A stretch of 22,811 bases of DNA from positions 1 through 22,811 of the forward strand of contig DAJP01000101.1 of NCBI GenBank assembly GCA_002496355.1, in the 5' to 3' direction. The stretch's first letter is position 1. Each line of letters begins with the position of its first letter. Below the pieces are notes generated by a model, which was not told the origin of the DNA, searched no databases, and worked only from the letters and a program-made list of their open reading frames with translations. Source of the DNA: Euryarchaeota archaeon UBA346 (lineage in GTDB: Archaea > Thermoplasmatota > E2 > DHVEG-1). The position numbers and the translations under genes were made by a program. Positions 1 through 8,277 of this stretch are shown piece by piece.

Positions 1-2160
1 TGGTTGATAGGTATATTTCCATAATGGGTCATTCGTATGATTTGTAATGATTCCGGCGTTTGATATTTCTAAAGTTTTTACCTCTGCTCTGTTACTGATA
101 CGATAGGAGATAGCAAAAATGTTTCCGTCCACCTGAATGATCTCTGGATTGGTAAATTGTGTCCAGTCCGCTGGTGGCAACAATGTTGAGTATGCTATGG
201 TATCCTCAAATGTGGCGGTGTTTGATATTGAAAGCGTAAGGAGTACCCCACCACGTATGATTGTTCCTGCTTTATCACCATAAAAAACTGCATAAATCTT
301 ATCATAGACATGGATGATTCTTAGGGGGATATCTGAGATGTTATTGTTATCAAATTTATAAAGAACATTATCTACGAAAACAACAAAACCGTTTTTTATT
401 TGAACGGCTCTGAGAGATCCATCCGTGTCAGAGTCTCGAAAGACGATTGAAAAATACTCTCCAGTCACATGGATAATATCTAGATATTGCATAATGCCAG
501 TGGGACTTGCTGATGCCCCGAAATTGTAATATGCTTTTTGTGCGGTGATAACCCCGGCGGTGGTTACCTTCGCTATTTGGAGTCGACCAACATATCGGTT
601 CGCTGCCAAATAATTTTCATACGAGGAGTATACGACCGCATAATAATCATTATCAGTATAGATGATATCAGGAAAATTTGAGTTGATAGAATCTAAAGTT
701 TTTTTATCCACAACTGCTTTTGTTATTTTTCCATCTGATTTGATTTGGACTGTTGCCATGTATAAATAATTATTTGGTCCTCTGTACACAATTGCATAGA
801 TATCGGTGCTTCCAACGACTTTAATTATCCTTGGAGTCTCACAGCGTGTCGCTTCAAATTGGAAGATATCGCAGACGCTGGTTGTCGCATTTTCAGTGAT
901 GTTGCCATTATCAGAGATATTAACAGTGTAGACGTATCCGGTAAAAACTGAATTCCTTGATACGATCGCGTATCTATTCGTAGTAATATTGATAATATCA
1001 GGTTCGTAACACCCGTAGGTTTGAGTCCCGTACATTGTGCTATTTATCCGCTGGAGATTCGTTCCTTTCCATTCATTTTTAAATTCCGGTTTCACCCATC
1101 CTTCGACCGCTATTTCATTGGTAGGAGAAAGGCTTGCTGCGTGATTTACAGTGATATAATCATTATATCCGTCGAAACGTAACGAGCGGTTATTTACAAC
1201 ATTCTGAGATTGATTTAACCGTTGAGCCGCTTCATTGACATCTGCAGGGAACAATGTCCCGTTATTCCCATTATTCGATGAATCTATCGCTATCAAGCCA
1301 GTGCTTTCATCGAAATGCCACATCCCACTTGAATAGCTCTGTGTACGAAATGTATTGATAGATCCGGAAGAATTAACTTTTTGAGTGATATTGATCGATG
1401 AGTTGTATTGAACCCAGGCTTGATAGAAATAATCTGAGTTTTCATTCAGACCGACGAGATTGAAATTATAAGACCCATTGTGATTAAACACCTGGACCCA
1501 GCCGGTTGAATTCCAGGGAGCACTATTATTTGCGGTGTAGACAGAGGCTTTGATATAAGTAAAACATATTTTTCTAGTCCCGATATAGTATCGAAAATCA
1601 TACTGCATGTAGATTTTTGCAGTATTTGTCGTGATGGTATCTGCGTGTAAGGTAACAGCGACTGGGTTGACTGCTTGAGATCCTTCTTGGATGACTCCCC
1701 GCATGACAACCGTGTTACTTTGAGTATCACTAATGATAGCATTGATACGCATTATCGGGAGATTCGGATCATTATTCACAATGACAATTTTTTCTCCAAT
1801 ATTCCATTCTCCATCCGCTTTCGACGCAGAATCTAGAAGATCGCCAACTGTCATGACCATTGGTGTTTCTGCGAACATCACCGTGATCTTTGTATCAAGT
1901 GATAAGGGTCTACCACCATAATGTTCAAAAACGACCGTGTTTGCCTCTACTCGCCCGATGATGTTTGTTGAAGGGGTTGGTTCTGAGAAGAAAATCGATG
2001 GTAAGGTAAATGTTACAATCGCTAACAAAGCGAAAAGCGAGACACCGATACTGACTAATAAAAGGGTACCTACTACTTCAGAGGCACCTGTATTCTTCAA
2101 TCTGTTTTTTCTTAAGGAGGAATTTGAATCTCTTTTTTCCTTTTTTTTATTTCGCATCAT
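1..2160 (-). CDS. Large pilin-like surface protein with interrupted LamG domain, partial (C-terminus outside window)
   Basis: An open frame runs from an ATG at 2160 without a stop to base 1, giving 720 codons. The N-terminus is basic (RNKKKKEKR) and is followed by GASEVVGTLLLVSIGVSLFA, the hydrophobic type IV pilin segment of archaeal pilins (PF07790-like), with a plausible prepilin peptidase site after the Gly. After it come a beta-rich region, a fibronectin-like domain (about residues 165-275) and the first half of a LamG lectin-like fold (MWHFDES at about 281 to VEGWVKP at about 353-359). Then six repeats of 53-63 residues follow, each carrying a core like EPDIINI..YAIV or RIIHVYDKIYAVFYG. 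The same order is seen in the neighbouring 834-residue paralogue, so the missing end probably holds a seventh repeat and the second LamG half. It lies 56 bp downstream of that paralogue on the same strand. A second in-frame ATG at 2157 is an alternative start; the ribosome-binding site (GTGAGA) is weak. Role as filament subunit or adhesin is inferred. Confidence 0.85.
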   Translation of the reverse strand, partial: MMRNKKKEKRDSNSSLRKNRLKNTGASEVVGTLLLVSIGVSLFALLAIVTFTLPSIFFSEPTPSTNIIGRVEANTVVFEHYGGRPLSLDTKITVMFAETPMVMTVGDLLDSASKADGEWNIGEKIVIVNNDPNLPIMRINAIISDTQSNTVVMRGVIQEGSQAVNPVAVTLHADTITTNTAKIYMQYDFRYYIGTRKICFTYIKASVYTANNSAPWNSTGWVQVFNHNGSYNFNLVGLNENSDYFYQAWVQYNSSINITQKVNSSGSINTFRTQSYSSGMWHFDESTGLIAIDSSNNGNNGTLFPADVNEAAQRLNQSQNVVNNRSLRFDGYNDYITVNHAASLSPTNEIAVEGWVKPEFKNEWKGTNLQRINSTMYGTQTYGCYEPDIINITTNRYAIVSRNSVFTGYVYTVNISDNGNITENATTSVCDIFQFEATRCETPRIIKVVGSTDIYAIVYRGPNNYLYMATVQIKSDGKITKAVVDKKTLDSINSNFPDIIYTDNDYYAVVYSSYENYLAANRYVGRLQIAKVTTAGVITAQKAYYNFGASASPTGIMQYLDIIHVTGEYFSIVFRDSDTDGSLRAVQIKNGFVVFVDNVLYKFDNNNISDIPLRIIHVYDKIYAVFYGDKAGTIIRGGVLLTLSISNTATFEDTIAYSTLLPPADWTQFTNPEIIQVDGNIFAISYRISNRAEVKTLEISNAGIITNHTNDPLWKYTYQP

Positions 2161-2216
2161 TTTCTCACATTTTCAGCCGTAAGGCTTTTCTTTTCCTCAT
2201 AATGAAAACTCTATTA

Positions 2217-4721
2217 TTATGGACCATAGATTCCTCTAAAGATTTTTATTTCATCAATTGAACCGTACAAACCACCTCCGAAGAGCAGATGGTCCGTATT
2301 CGTTCGTATCTGCCCTGTACAGGGTTGAATTCCACCGGTATGGATAACGTCGTTGACATAGAGCTTTAAGAATCCTCCTCCATAGGTGAGATCAATTCTT
2401 GTCCAACTATCAAATGGGACCGTCCCAGAGACAGTACACGTCGTATTTCCAATGGTCATCCGGGCGGTCAATAAATCATAATTGACCATTAATGCAAAGG
2501 CATCTCCTTTTTGTATGATGGATTTTTCTTGACCAAGTAAATCGATTTTCTCCATGGTCAGGAAACCTCGATCAGTTGAATTGATTGATCCATACACGAC
2601 AATTAACCGATCGACATATGATGCGAGATTTAGGGCACTGGTGCCTCCCAGGGCAGTTCGCCCATCGAATTCATAGATGAACAATGCTGCATCTGAGATA
2701 TTTCCTGTATCGGTTATAGAGACGGTGGTGAGAAAACCACGTTTCCAATTACTATTGTTACCACCAGTAAAAGACACAGCATACAGTTCACCTTCTACAT
2801 GCAAGATGTCTGTCTCAAAATTATAGTCTATCGGTGAAAGATACGTGTAGAATGGTAAAATGTCCAATGAGTCGTTAAGGACATGACCAGCGGAATTGAT
2901 ACTTAAGGTTTTTATATACCCCGTTCGCAGGAGTTCGTTCGAATCAGATCCATAGGAGATCGCGTAGATATCGTTTGTGACATGGATCATTGTTGGCTCT
3001 ATTCCATTCTCTGGTAATCCGAACTGATCGGTTTCCTCTAAAGGTTCGATGATTGAACCATTACTGAGAATATGCATCGTAATGACATATCCGATTCCAG
3101 CGGTTGCCCCGTATCCATTATAGGTAATACAATAGATATCACCCATGATATGAACTATCGAGGGCTCAGAACAACTCGACGAGAGAGGGAACTTCAATGT
3201 ATCGATAAGCGAGGATCCAATATCACCAGCATCATCTATCGAAACAGTGACAAGGTATCCCGTAGGATATGTTTCAAACGACGCTCCACCAATCGCCACC
3301 GCATAAATACCAGGTGCTATATTGATGAAATTTGCCTCTCGCCCATAGTATGTTGGAAAATCAAATATATCAATGATATCCCCAATCGTTCCATTACCAT
3401 ACACAGGCAGGGTCACGATATGGCTCTTTGCTTCCGTCTGATCATCAGATGCACCATAGGCTATTGCATAGATGTTGTTGTGAATGTTAATGATGGTCGG
3501 CTCGTAAAAATGCGGAACCGATATCACTTTCGTATCTATCGTACCAAGGAAAACACCATCATCATCCATCCGGAAAGTCGTTAACGATGCCGAAGCATTA
3601 TCCCTATAAGCAATCGCATATAATGTACCTGCGATGTGAATTAAATCTGGTTCAAAACAGGAATTCCCTAGGATATCAGTAATGTTTTTTGATGACATCT
3701 CAGATACATTCCCGGGGAACTGCGCACCGATCTTTGATACGTTTAACCATGCTTCGATAGTGATCTCGTTTGTTAAATTGAATTTCGGGTGATGGGGAAT
3801 ATCAACATAATTGGTCGTTCCAGTGAAATTCAAAGAATTATTGATTTTCCCGTTAGGGATGAAGGTCGCTCCAGAGACCGTCCCATTGCAGGTCGGGTTA
3901 ATCGCATCTGCTGTACTGGTCGAACCGAACGCCTCATCAAAATGCCATAGGCCTCGCGTGATTTGATACGTATAGAACATCAGGGGACCGTCAAATAATG
4001 ATCCATTGCTGCAATTCATCCAAGACCAATACTCATAGGGCGTCCCACTGAGGAGCCCGTTTAATTGGAAGCCGTACCAACCATCAAGAGAAAGAGGACT
4101 AATAGATGCCGTGTTAACGTATGGTCCTCCAACGATACCATAGGAAAAATTAAGAGAACCTGAAAAGAAATTACTCTGATTATAGAAATTGTAATACATC
4201 TTCATTATCGCTGAAGTTTCTGAGACTTCATCTGGCGGTAACACAGTAAGATATGGAGAAAAAACACGGGTCCCTTTTTGTAAAATTTTATCGAATATGA
4301 TACTATTTTTCTCAATATCGACAATCACGCAGGAGACCTGTTTACCTACTATATTGCCTGTCGGGTAGATGATCTGCTCACCAACATTCCAAAGACCATC
4401 GCTATTCAGGTCAATCCAATAATTAAAATCTTTCACTTGGAAGGTATCAGAGGAATTATCAATAGTGATGGTGATCTTTGTTTGTGTATCTAAGTGGACC
4501 CCACCCTGATGCTCGATGAGGACATTGTCATTATGAATAGATCCTACGAGGAGAACCTGAGGGATGTCGACGTTGGATAGATTTGACCAGGGGTTGAGAA
4601 CAATAATGGAGACCGCGGAAAACGTGCTTACCGATATGACGATGAGGATTAGCGTACCCACTATCTCAGAAACCGCATGATTTTTTTTAAAAAACAAGGA
4701 TGTTTTTTCCTTTTTTTTCAT
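2217..4721 (-). CDS. Giant pilin-like adhesin: pilin N-terminus, Fn3-like domain, LamG fold split by a seven-repeat propeller-like insert
   Basis: An 834-residue protein. Residues 1-14 are basic, and HAVSEIVGTLILIVISVS (15-32) opens the hydrophobic helix typical of euryarchaeal type IV pilins (PF07790). Residues 155-252 resemble a fibronectin-type fold. LamG sequence starts at GLWHFDEAFG (257-266) and reaches ITIEAWLNVS (320-329). It resumes at KSIIQKGDAFALMV (733-746) and ends with SWTRIDLTYGGGFLKLYVND (772-791) and GSIDEIKIF (820-828). In between are seven repeats with cores at about 357, 407, 462, 519, 575, 636 and 697, consensus EPxxIHIxxxIYAIxYG, consistent with a seven-bladed beta-propeller. 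Asn-X-Ser/Thr sequons are frequent, fitting a glycosylated exterior. Its ATG directly follows the TAG of the upstream TadC-like gene, so it is translationally coupled to the pilus machinery. At this length it is more likely a tip adhesin or decorative subunit than the bulk filament subunit; that role is inference. Confidence 0.88.
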   Translation of the reverse strand: MKKKEKTSLFFKKNHAVSEIVGTLILIVISVSTFSAVSIIVLNPWSNLSNVDIPQVLLVGSIHNDNVLIEHQGGVHLDTQTKITITIDNSSDTFQVKDFNYWIDLNSDGLWNVGEQIIYPTGNIVGKQVSCVIVDIEKNSIIFDKILQKGTRVFSPYLTVLPPDEVSETSAIMKMYYNFYNQSNFFSGSLNFSYGIVGGPYVNTASISPLSLDGWYGFQLNGLLSGTPYEYWSWMNCSNGSLFDGPLMFYTYQITRGLWHFDEAFGSTSTADAINPTCNGTVSGATFIPNGKINNSLNFTGTTNYVDIPHHPKFNLTNEITIEAWLNVSKIGAQFPGNVSEMSSKNITDILGNSCFEPDLIHIAGTLYAIAYRDNASASLTTFRMDDDGVFLGTIDTKVISVPHFYEPTIINIHNNIYAIAYGASDDQTEAKSHIVTLPVYGNGTIGDIIDIFDFPTYYGREANFINIAPGIYAVAIGGASFETYPTGYLVTVSIDDAGDIGSSLIDTLKFPLSSSCSEPSIVHIMGDIYCITYNGYGATAGIGYVITMHILSNGSIIEPLEETDQFGLPENGIEPTMIHVTNDIYAISYGSDSNELLRTGYIKTLSINSAGHVLNDSLDILPFYTYLSPIDYNFETDILHVEGELYAVSFTGGNNSNWKRGFLTTVSITDTGNISDAALFIYEFDGRTALGGTSALNLASYVDRLIVVYGSINSTDRGFLTMEKIDLLGQEKSIIQKGDAFALMVNYDLLTARMTIGNTTCTVSGTVPFDSWTRIDLTYGGGFLKLYVNDVIHTGGIQPCTGQIRTNTDHLLFGGGLYGSIDEIKIFRGIYGP

Positions 4722-5624
4722 CTAAACCCCTAAGAGAACTTTGAACATTATCCATGTGACGGAAACCATGATGAAGATATGTTTCACTGACGATGTATAT
4801 CGGCCATCTTCAAAGACTCCTGCGACTAAGGCAGATCCGAAGGCTTGAACCAGACATGCAATGTAAAAAGTATCTGAAATCTCTTCTTTGGATGCAAGGC
4901 TCCCACCGCCCATCACGCCCGCCATACCCTGAGAACCTTCACCACCAACCATTGCAGGAATAAAACTGGTGCATAATATCAGCACAATCGCTAGGAACAC
5001 GAACATCCCGACATAGATAACGACCACATATGATGCCATATTGGTTCTTCGTTCTGCCTCTAGCATTTTGATTTCTCGTGCATCCTTTGCTGCGACATCT
5101 AGGACATCAGCGACATTTCCACCACTGTTGCTTGCTTCTATGATCAGTGTGATTGTTCGTCGGATTGATTTTGTGTTGACCCGCTGGGCAAATGATTCCA
5201 ATGCATCTGCGACACTCCCACCCCAGGAGACCTGTTGTGAGATTTTTTTAATCTCAGGTGTCAGGATGCCGTACTCTCCTTTTGATGCAAAGAGTATCGC
5301 TTTTGTAAACGTCATTCCAGCTCGACGAGATTCAGCAAGATCCCGCACAAAATCAGGGAAAATCCCATCTATCTTTTGGATTCTTCGGACATGAATTGAT
5401 TCATACATGCCTAATACTCCAGTTCCTGAGAGCAAGGCAAGCACAAAAAAATCGACAATACCTAGGAATCCTGTAAAAATTCCAAGCCCGGAGAGAATAC
5501 CAAGAAGGATAAAAACCGTGATTAAAACACCAGAGACAATATAGACGACAAGCCGTGTTACGTTTTTTGTAAGAATCAGATTGCGCAGATAGCTTGTTTT
5601 TACCACGTCTTTATTTTTTTTCAT
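4722..5624 (-). CDS. Type IV pilus/Tad-like platform membrane protein (TadC/FlaJ family, T2SSF domain), second copy
   Basis: A 300-residue polytopic membrane protein. Predicted membrane segments lie at about 23-45, 48-72, 199-225, 253-272 and 281-298. Between the second and third sits the helical cytoplasmic T2SSF/TadC-type domain, with FPDFVRDLAESRRAG at 89-103 and a Gly-rich SNSGGNVADVLD turn near 166-177. The family forms the inner-membrane platform through which the secretion ATPase drives pilin assembly. The frame stays open to 5726, but the ATG at 5624 is preferred because it follows the stop of the previous gene by 2 nt and removes a 34-residue non-homologous leader that overlaps that gene. 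A Gly-rich loop (227-242, GGEGSQGMAGVMGGGS) lies before the fourth membrane segment. The gene stop abuts the start of the giant pilin. Together with the TadC-like gene before it, it probably forms a heteromeric platform. Confidence 0.85.
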   Translation of the reverse strand: MKKNKDVVKTSYLRNLILTKNVTRLVVYIVSGVLITVFILLGILSGLGIFTGFLGIVDFFVLALLSGTGVLGMYESIHVRRIQKIDGIFPDFVRDLAESRRAGMTFTKAILFASKGEYGILTPEIKKISQQVSWGGSVADALESFAQRVNTKSIRRTITLIIEASNSGGNVADVLDVAAKDAREIKMLEAERRTNMASYVVVIYVGMFVFLAIVLILCTSFIPAMVGGEGSQGMAGVMGGGSLASKEEISDTFYIACLVQAFGSALVAGVFEDGRYTSSVKHIFIMVSVTWIMFKVLLGV

Positions 5625-5626
5625 GA

Positions 5627-6502
5627 TTATCCCGCCAGACACATCCCTCGAATCACTACTGCAAATCCAATGTGGATAAGAGGCACAATGATTAAGATCA
5701 AAATATACAGAAACATCGCATTCCAATCACCAGTGATAATCATCATCAGTGGTATGACAATAAGGAGGAGGAGAACACCAGCGACTGCTGCAGTCACATA
5801 GCTTTCAGCCATGATCCCTAGGGTCTCAAGGAGTTGTTTCTGCTGGTTCCTATTTTCCCATAAGTATTGGTCAGCCTTATGCATGAAATATGTTTTTAAG
5901 GAACCACCGGAGGTGACTGTGACGACCATCCCTTGGAGGAATTCCTTAAACCGTTGTGAGGGGGTACGAGCGATATTCTTTTTGATCGCACTGAGGATGT
6001 CAAATCCCAGCAGGCCAACATCACGATAGATCCAAGCAGACTCCTCTTTGACTTCCCCATAGATTTCTTGTTTTGATAGGCTTTTAAAAATCTCTGTCGG
6101 TGTCACACCAGCAGATGCCATCGCGGAGATGAAATTAATCGCATAGGCGATGTTCACATCAATCATCTTCTTGCGTTTCTTTGCTCTGCTTTTTGGCAAG
6201 GAGAGCAGCATCGCATAGATAATAACAGCAATAAACCCAGGGATAAACAGGAAGAAGATGACTAATCCTGTGTCCAATACCATACCAAGGAGTGGTAGAA
6301 GAATGAAGACGAAGGTTACCATAACAATTAATGCACTGAGAAAACCAATAATGGTACTGAGAAAGACATAGGACAGATAAGCACCAGGACGGATTTCCAT
6401 GTGAGCTGATTGCAGAGCATCTTGGAGATGTTGATTAGCCCTTCGTTCACCAAGTCTACCTAACCATTTATAACTCATTCGTTGATATTTTGTCAATGTC
6501 AT
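5627..6502 (-). CDS. Type IV pilus/Tad-like platform membrane protein (TadC/FlaJ family, T2SSF domain), first copy
   Basis: A 291-residue protein with membrane segments at about 43-69, 78-101, 232-257 and 262-284. A basic stretch (SRAKKRKKM, 105-113) and the cytoplasmic helical T2SSF domain lie between, with AINFISAMASAGVTPTEIF at 121-139 and VTVTSGGSLKTYF at 194-206. This is the usual layout of archaeal FlaJ/TadC platform proteins, which dock the assembly ATPase at the cytoplasmic membrane. Two ATGs are possible. The one at 6508 directly touches the GGAGGG ribosome-binding site (6509-6514), while the one at 6502 sits 6 nt behind it, so 6502 is the better start. The gene lies 41 bp downstream of the ATPase stop and 2 nt before the second platform gene. 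The two platform proteins are only distantly similar, as in other archaeal systems with two TadC genes in a row. Confidence 0.86.
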   Translation of the reverse strand: MTLTKYQRMSYKWLGRLGERRANQHLQDALQSAHMEIRPGAYLSYVFLSTIIGFLSALIVMVTFVFILLPLLGMVLDTGLVIFFLFIPGFIAVIIYAMLLSLPKSRAKKRKKMIDVNIAYAINFISAMASAGVTPTEIFKSLSKQEIYGEVKEESAWIYRDVGLLGFDILSAIKKNIARTPSQRFKEFLQGMVVTVTSGGSLKTYFMHKADQYLWENRNQQKQLLETLGIMAESYVTAAVAGVLLLLIVIPLMMIITGDWNAMFLYILILIIVPLIHIGFAVVIRGMCLAG

Positions 6503-6543
6503 CGGCATCCCTCCGATTTCTTTTAATTTTTCTTTGGTTATTA

Positions 6544-8277
6544 CTAATTTATCGTGATATTGGATGGCGTTTTTAATGGCACGTCATCTGGTTTTTTTTC
6601 CAATGTATTTTCTGCTTTAATCTCCTGTTCCTTTTGTTTCGTTTTATTTGATTTTCTTACCTTTTCCATGACGTCATCTGGGGTATCAATATAGGATGAA
6701 ACAATCCGGGCGACATCCTTGAATGCTCGAATGTTGTTTTCCTGCATCCATTCTAGAATCTCGACTCGGCGACTGAGTTCATCGAGCATTTCTTCTTTGG
6801 ATTGTCCATGTTGTGTTCGGATACGTTCCATTATATAGCTTTTCCCAGAAAAGTAAAATTGATCCTGGACCGGGTCCCATCGGAACACTTCGTTCGTCAA
6901 TATTTCTTTTGTCATAGGATCGATGTCGACAATTTCTACGATTTGTTTGACTCGTCTGACTCTTTTATCTCCTAACTCAGCTTGAACCTGGATGGTAACA
7001 ATATCAAGTGATTGTAGCATCACACGAGGTATCTCAATTGGTTTTCCTTCTAATCGATGAATGAGGGATTGAGCTGAATCTGCGTGAAACGTTGAATAGG
7101 TCGTATGCCCGGTCGCCATCGCCTGGAAAAGCACATAGGCTTCCTTTCCTCGAATTTCCCCGACGAGGATGTACTCTGGCCGCTGTCTGAGGGCAGCCTT
7201 CATGAGGTCATATAAATCAATCTCACCAGCAAGTTTATCATTGATTATTTCGCCAAACCCAGAGCGAACCACACCAGGGATCCAGTTCGGGTGAGGTAAG
7301 TTAATCTCCCGTGTCTCCTCTATTGAAACAATTTTTGATTCACGTGGGATAAACAACGAAATCGCATTCAGGGTGGATGTCTTCCCCGCAGCAGTTCCTC
7401 CCGCGATGAGAGCATTAATACCGTTTTCCACAGCAAGCCAGAGATAGGCAGCCATTTCAGAAGATAGTGTTTTGAATTTAATCAAATCAGTCGCTGTAAT
7501 CGGGTCTGCTTTGAATCGACGAATCGTAAATGTCGATCCTCTCGCCGTGACTGCTTTACTTAATGTCATTTGAATACGGGAGCCATCCGGCATGGTCGCA
7601 TCAAGCATTGGTTCTGCAATCGATATGTGTTTACCACATTTCTGCGCAAGCATTACTACGAATTTTGACAACACGTTTTCATCAGAGAATTGAATGTTGC
7701 TTTTCAAAGAACCATATTTTCTATGGAATAAAAAGATTGGTTGACCTGATCCATCACAGGAAATATCCTCGATTTGCGGGTCACGCATCAGGGGATCTAT
7801 CGGTCCATACCATACAAAATCTCTTTTTATATAATATAAGATTTTATTTTTTAAAACCTCATCGACCATCAGATTATAATCGTTAATGATATAACCAATC
7901 CGCTCTGAAAGAAACGCCTCGACTTTTTGAGTGTCAAGTTCATCCAAACGGATGTCGATAGATTTTATGATGTTTTCTTGTATAAAATTTAAGGAGACTT
8001 TTTCTGCATCATTGAGTTGCGGCTCCATTGCTTTGTAATATTTATCGAGGGATTTTGTGTCTTTTAAAATTTTTACAAAGACAAAGGGTTCAAGAACAGG
8101 GATGCACTCCAGTTCTACTAGATTATTTTCATCGATGGAAACCTCATGATCAGAAAAAGCGATAATCCCTTTTTTTCCACATTTCGGGCATTTTACTGTT
8201 ACTTTTTGACCAGGGTCGCCCTCGCAGGAGATTTTTGAATGACATTCAGGGCAGACGGCTATTTTTTTTATCATCAT
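6544..8277 (-). CDS. Type IV pilus/secretion ATPase (TadA/FlaI/GspE superfamily) with N-terminal zinc ribbon
   Basis: A 577-residue ATPase that should power pilin assembly from the cytoplasmic side. Residues 9-33 form a zinc ribbon with two CxxC knuckles (C9/C12 and C30/C33). The N-terminal domain typical of secretion ATPases follows (about 55-270, including DISCDGSG at 171-178 and EPMLDATMPDGSRIQ at 222-236). The catalytic core has Walker A GGTAAGKTS (293-301, Lys299), the Asp box SIEETREINLPHP (318-330), Walker B YILVGEIRG (369-377) and the His box GHTTYSTFHAD (390-400), so it appears active. The last 40 residues are charged (KTKQKEQEIKAE) and look disordered. The start overlaps the stop of the upstream paralogue by ATGA. 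The two proteins are alike over about 500 residues, but only this one has the zinc ribbon. The exact filament type (pilus, Tad or archaellum-like) cannot be fixed from the ATPase; adjacent pilins favour an adhesive pilus. Confidence 0.9.
   Translation of the reverse strand: MMIKKIAVCPECHSKISCEGDPGQKVTVKCPKCGKKGIIAFSDHEVSIDENNLVELECIPVLEPFVFVKILKDTKSLDKYYKAMEPQLNDAEKVSLNFIQENIIKSIDIRLDELDTQKVEAFLSERIGYIINDYNLMVDEVLKNKILYYIKRDFVWYGPIDPLMRDPQIEDISCDGSGQPIFLFHRKYGSLKSNIQFSDENVLSKFVVMLAQKCGKHISIAEPMLDATMPDGSRIQMTLSKAVTARGSTFTIRRFKADPITATDLIKFKTLSSEMAAYLWLAVENGINALIAGGTAAGKTSTLNAISLFIPRESKIVSIEETREINLPHPNWIPGVVRSGFGEIINDKLAGEIDLYDLMKAALRQRPEYILVGEIRGKEAYVLFQAMATGHTTYSTFHADSAQSLIHRLEGKPIEIPRVMLQSLDIVTIQVQAELGDKRVRRVKQIVEIVDIDPMTKEILTNEVFRWDPVQDQFYFSGKSYIMERIRTQHGQSKEEMLDELSRRVEILEWMQENNIRAFKDVARIVSSYIDTPDDVMEKVRKSNKTKQKEQEIKAENTLEKKPDDVPLKTPSNITIN
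7091..7191 (-). repeat. Near-identical 101-bp tract shared with 8719-8819 (copy 1)
   Basis: These 101 bases match 8719-8819 with one mismatch (position 7108 against 8736), and 83 bases in a row (7109-7191) are identical. They encode the Walker B to His-box segment, residues about 363-396. Sequence just outside on both sides differs at many synonymous positions. Confidence 0.85.

Noticed and set aside
2175..2186. Small hairpin (AGCC-GTAA-GGCT) between the two giant pilin genes
   Set aside because: Only a 4-bp stem, with no T tract after it on the minus strand, so it is not supported as a terminator or processing site.
3072..3584. A 170-codon open frame on the plus strand inside the giant pilin gene
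   Set aside because: It lies entirely antisense to a well-supported coding sequence, its translation is rich in Arg, Ile and Cys with no motif, and no ribosome-binding site precedes it.
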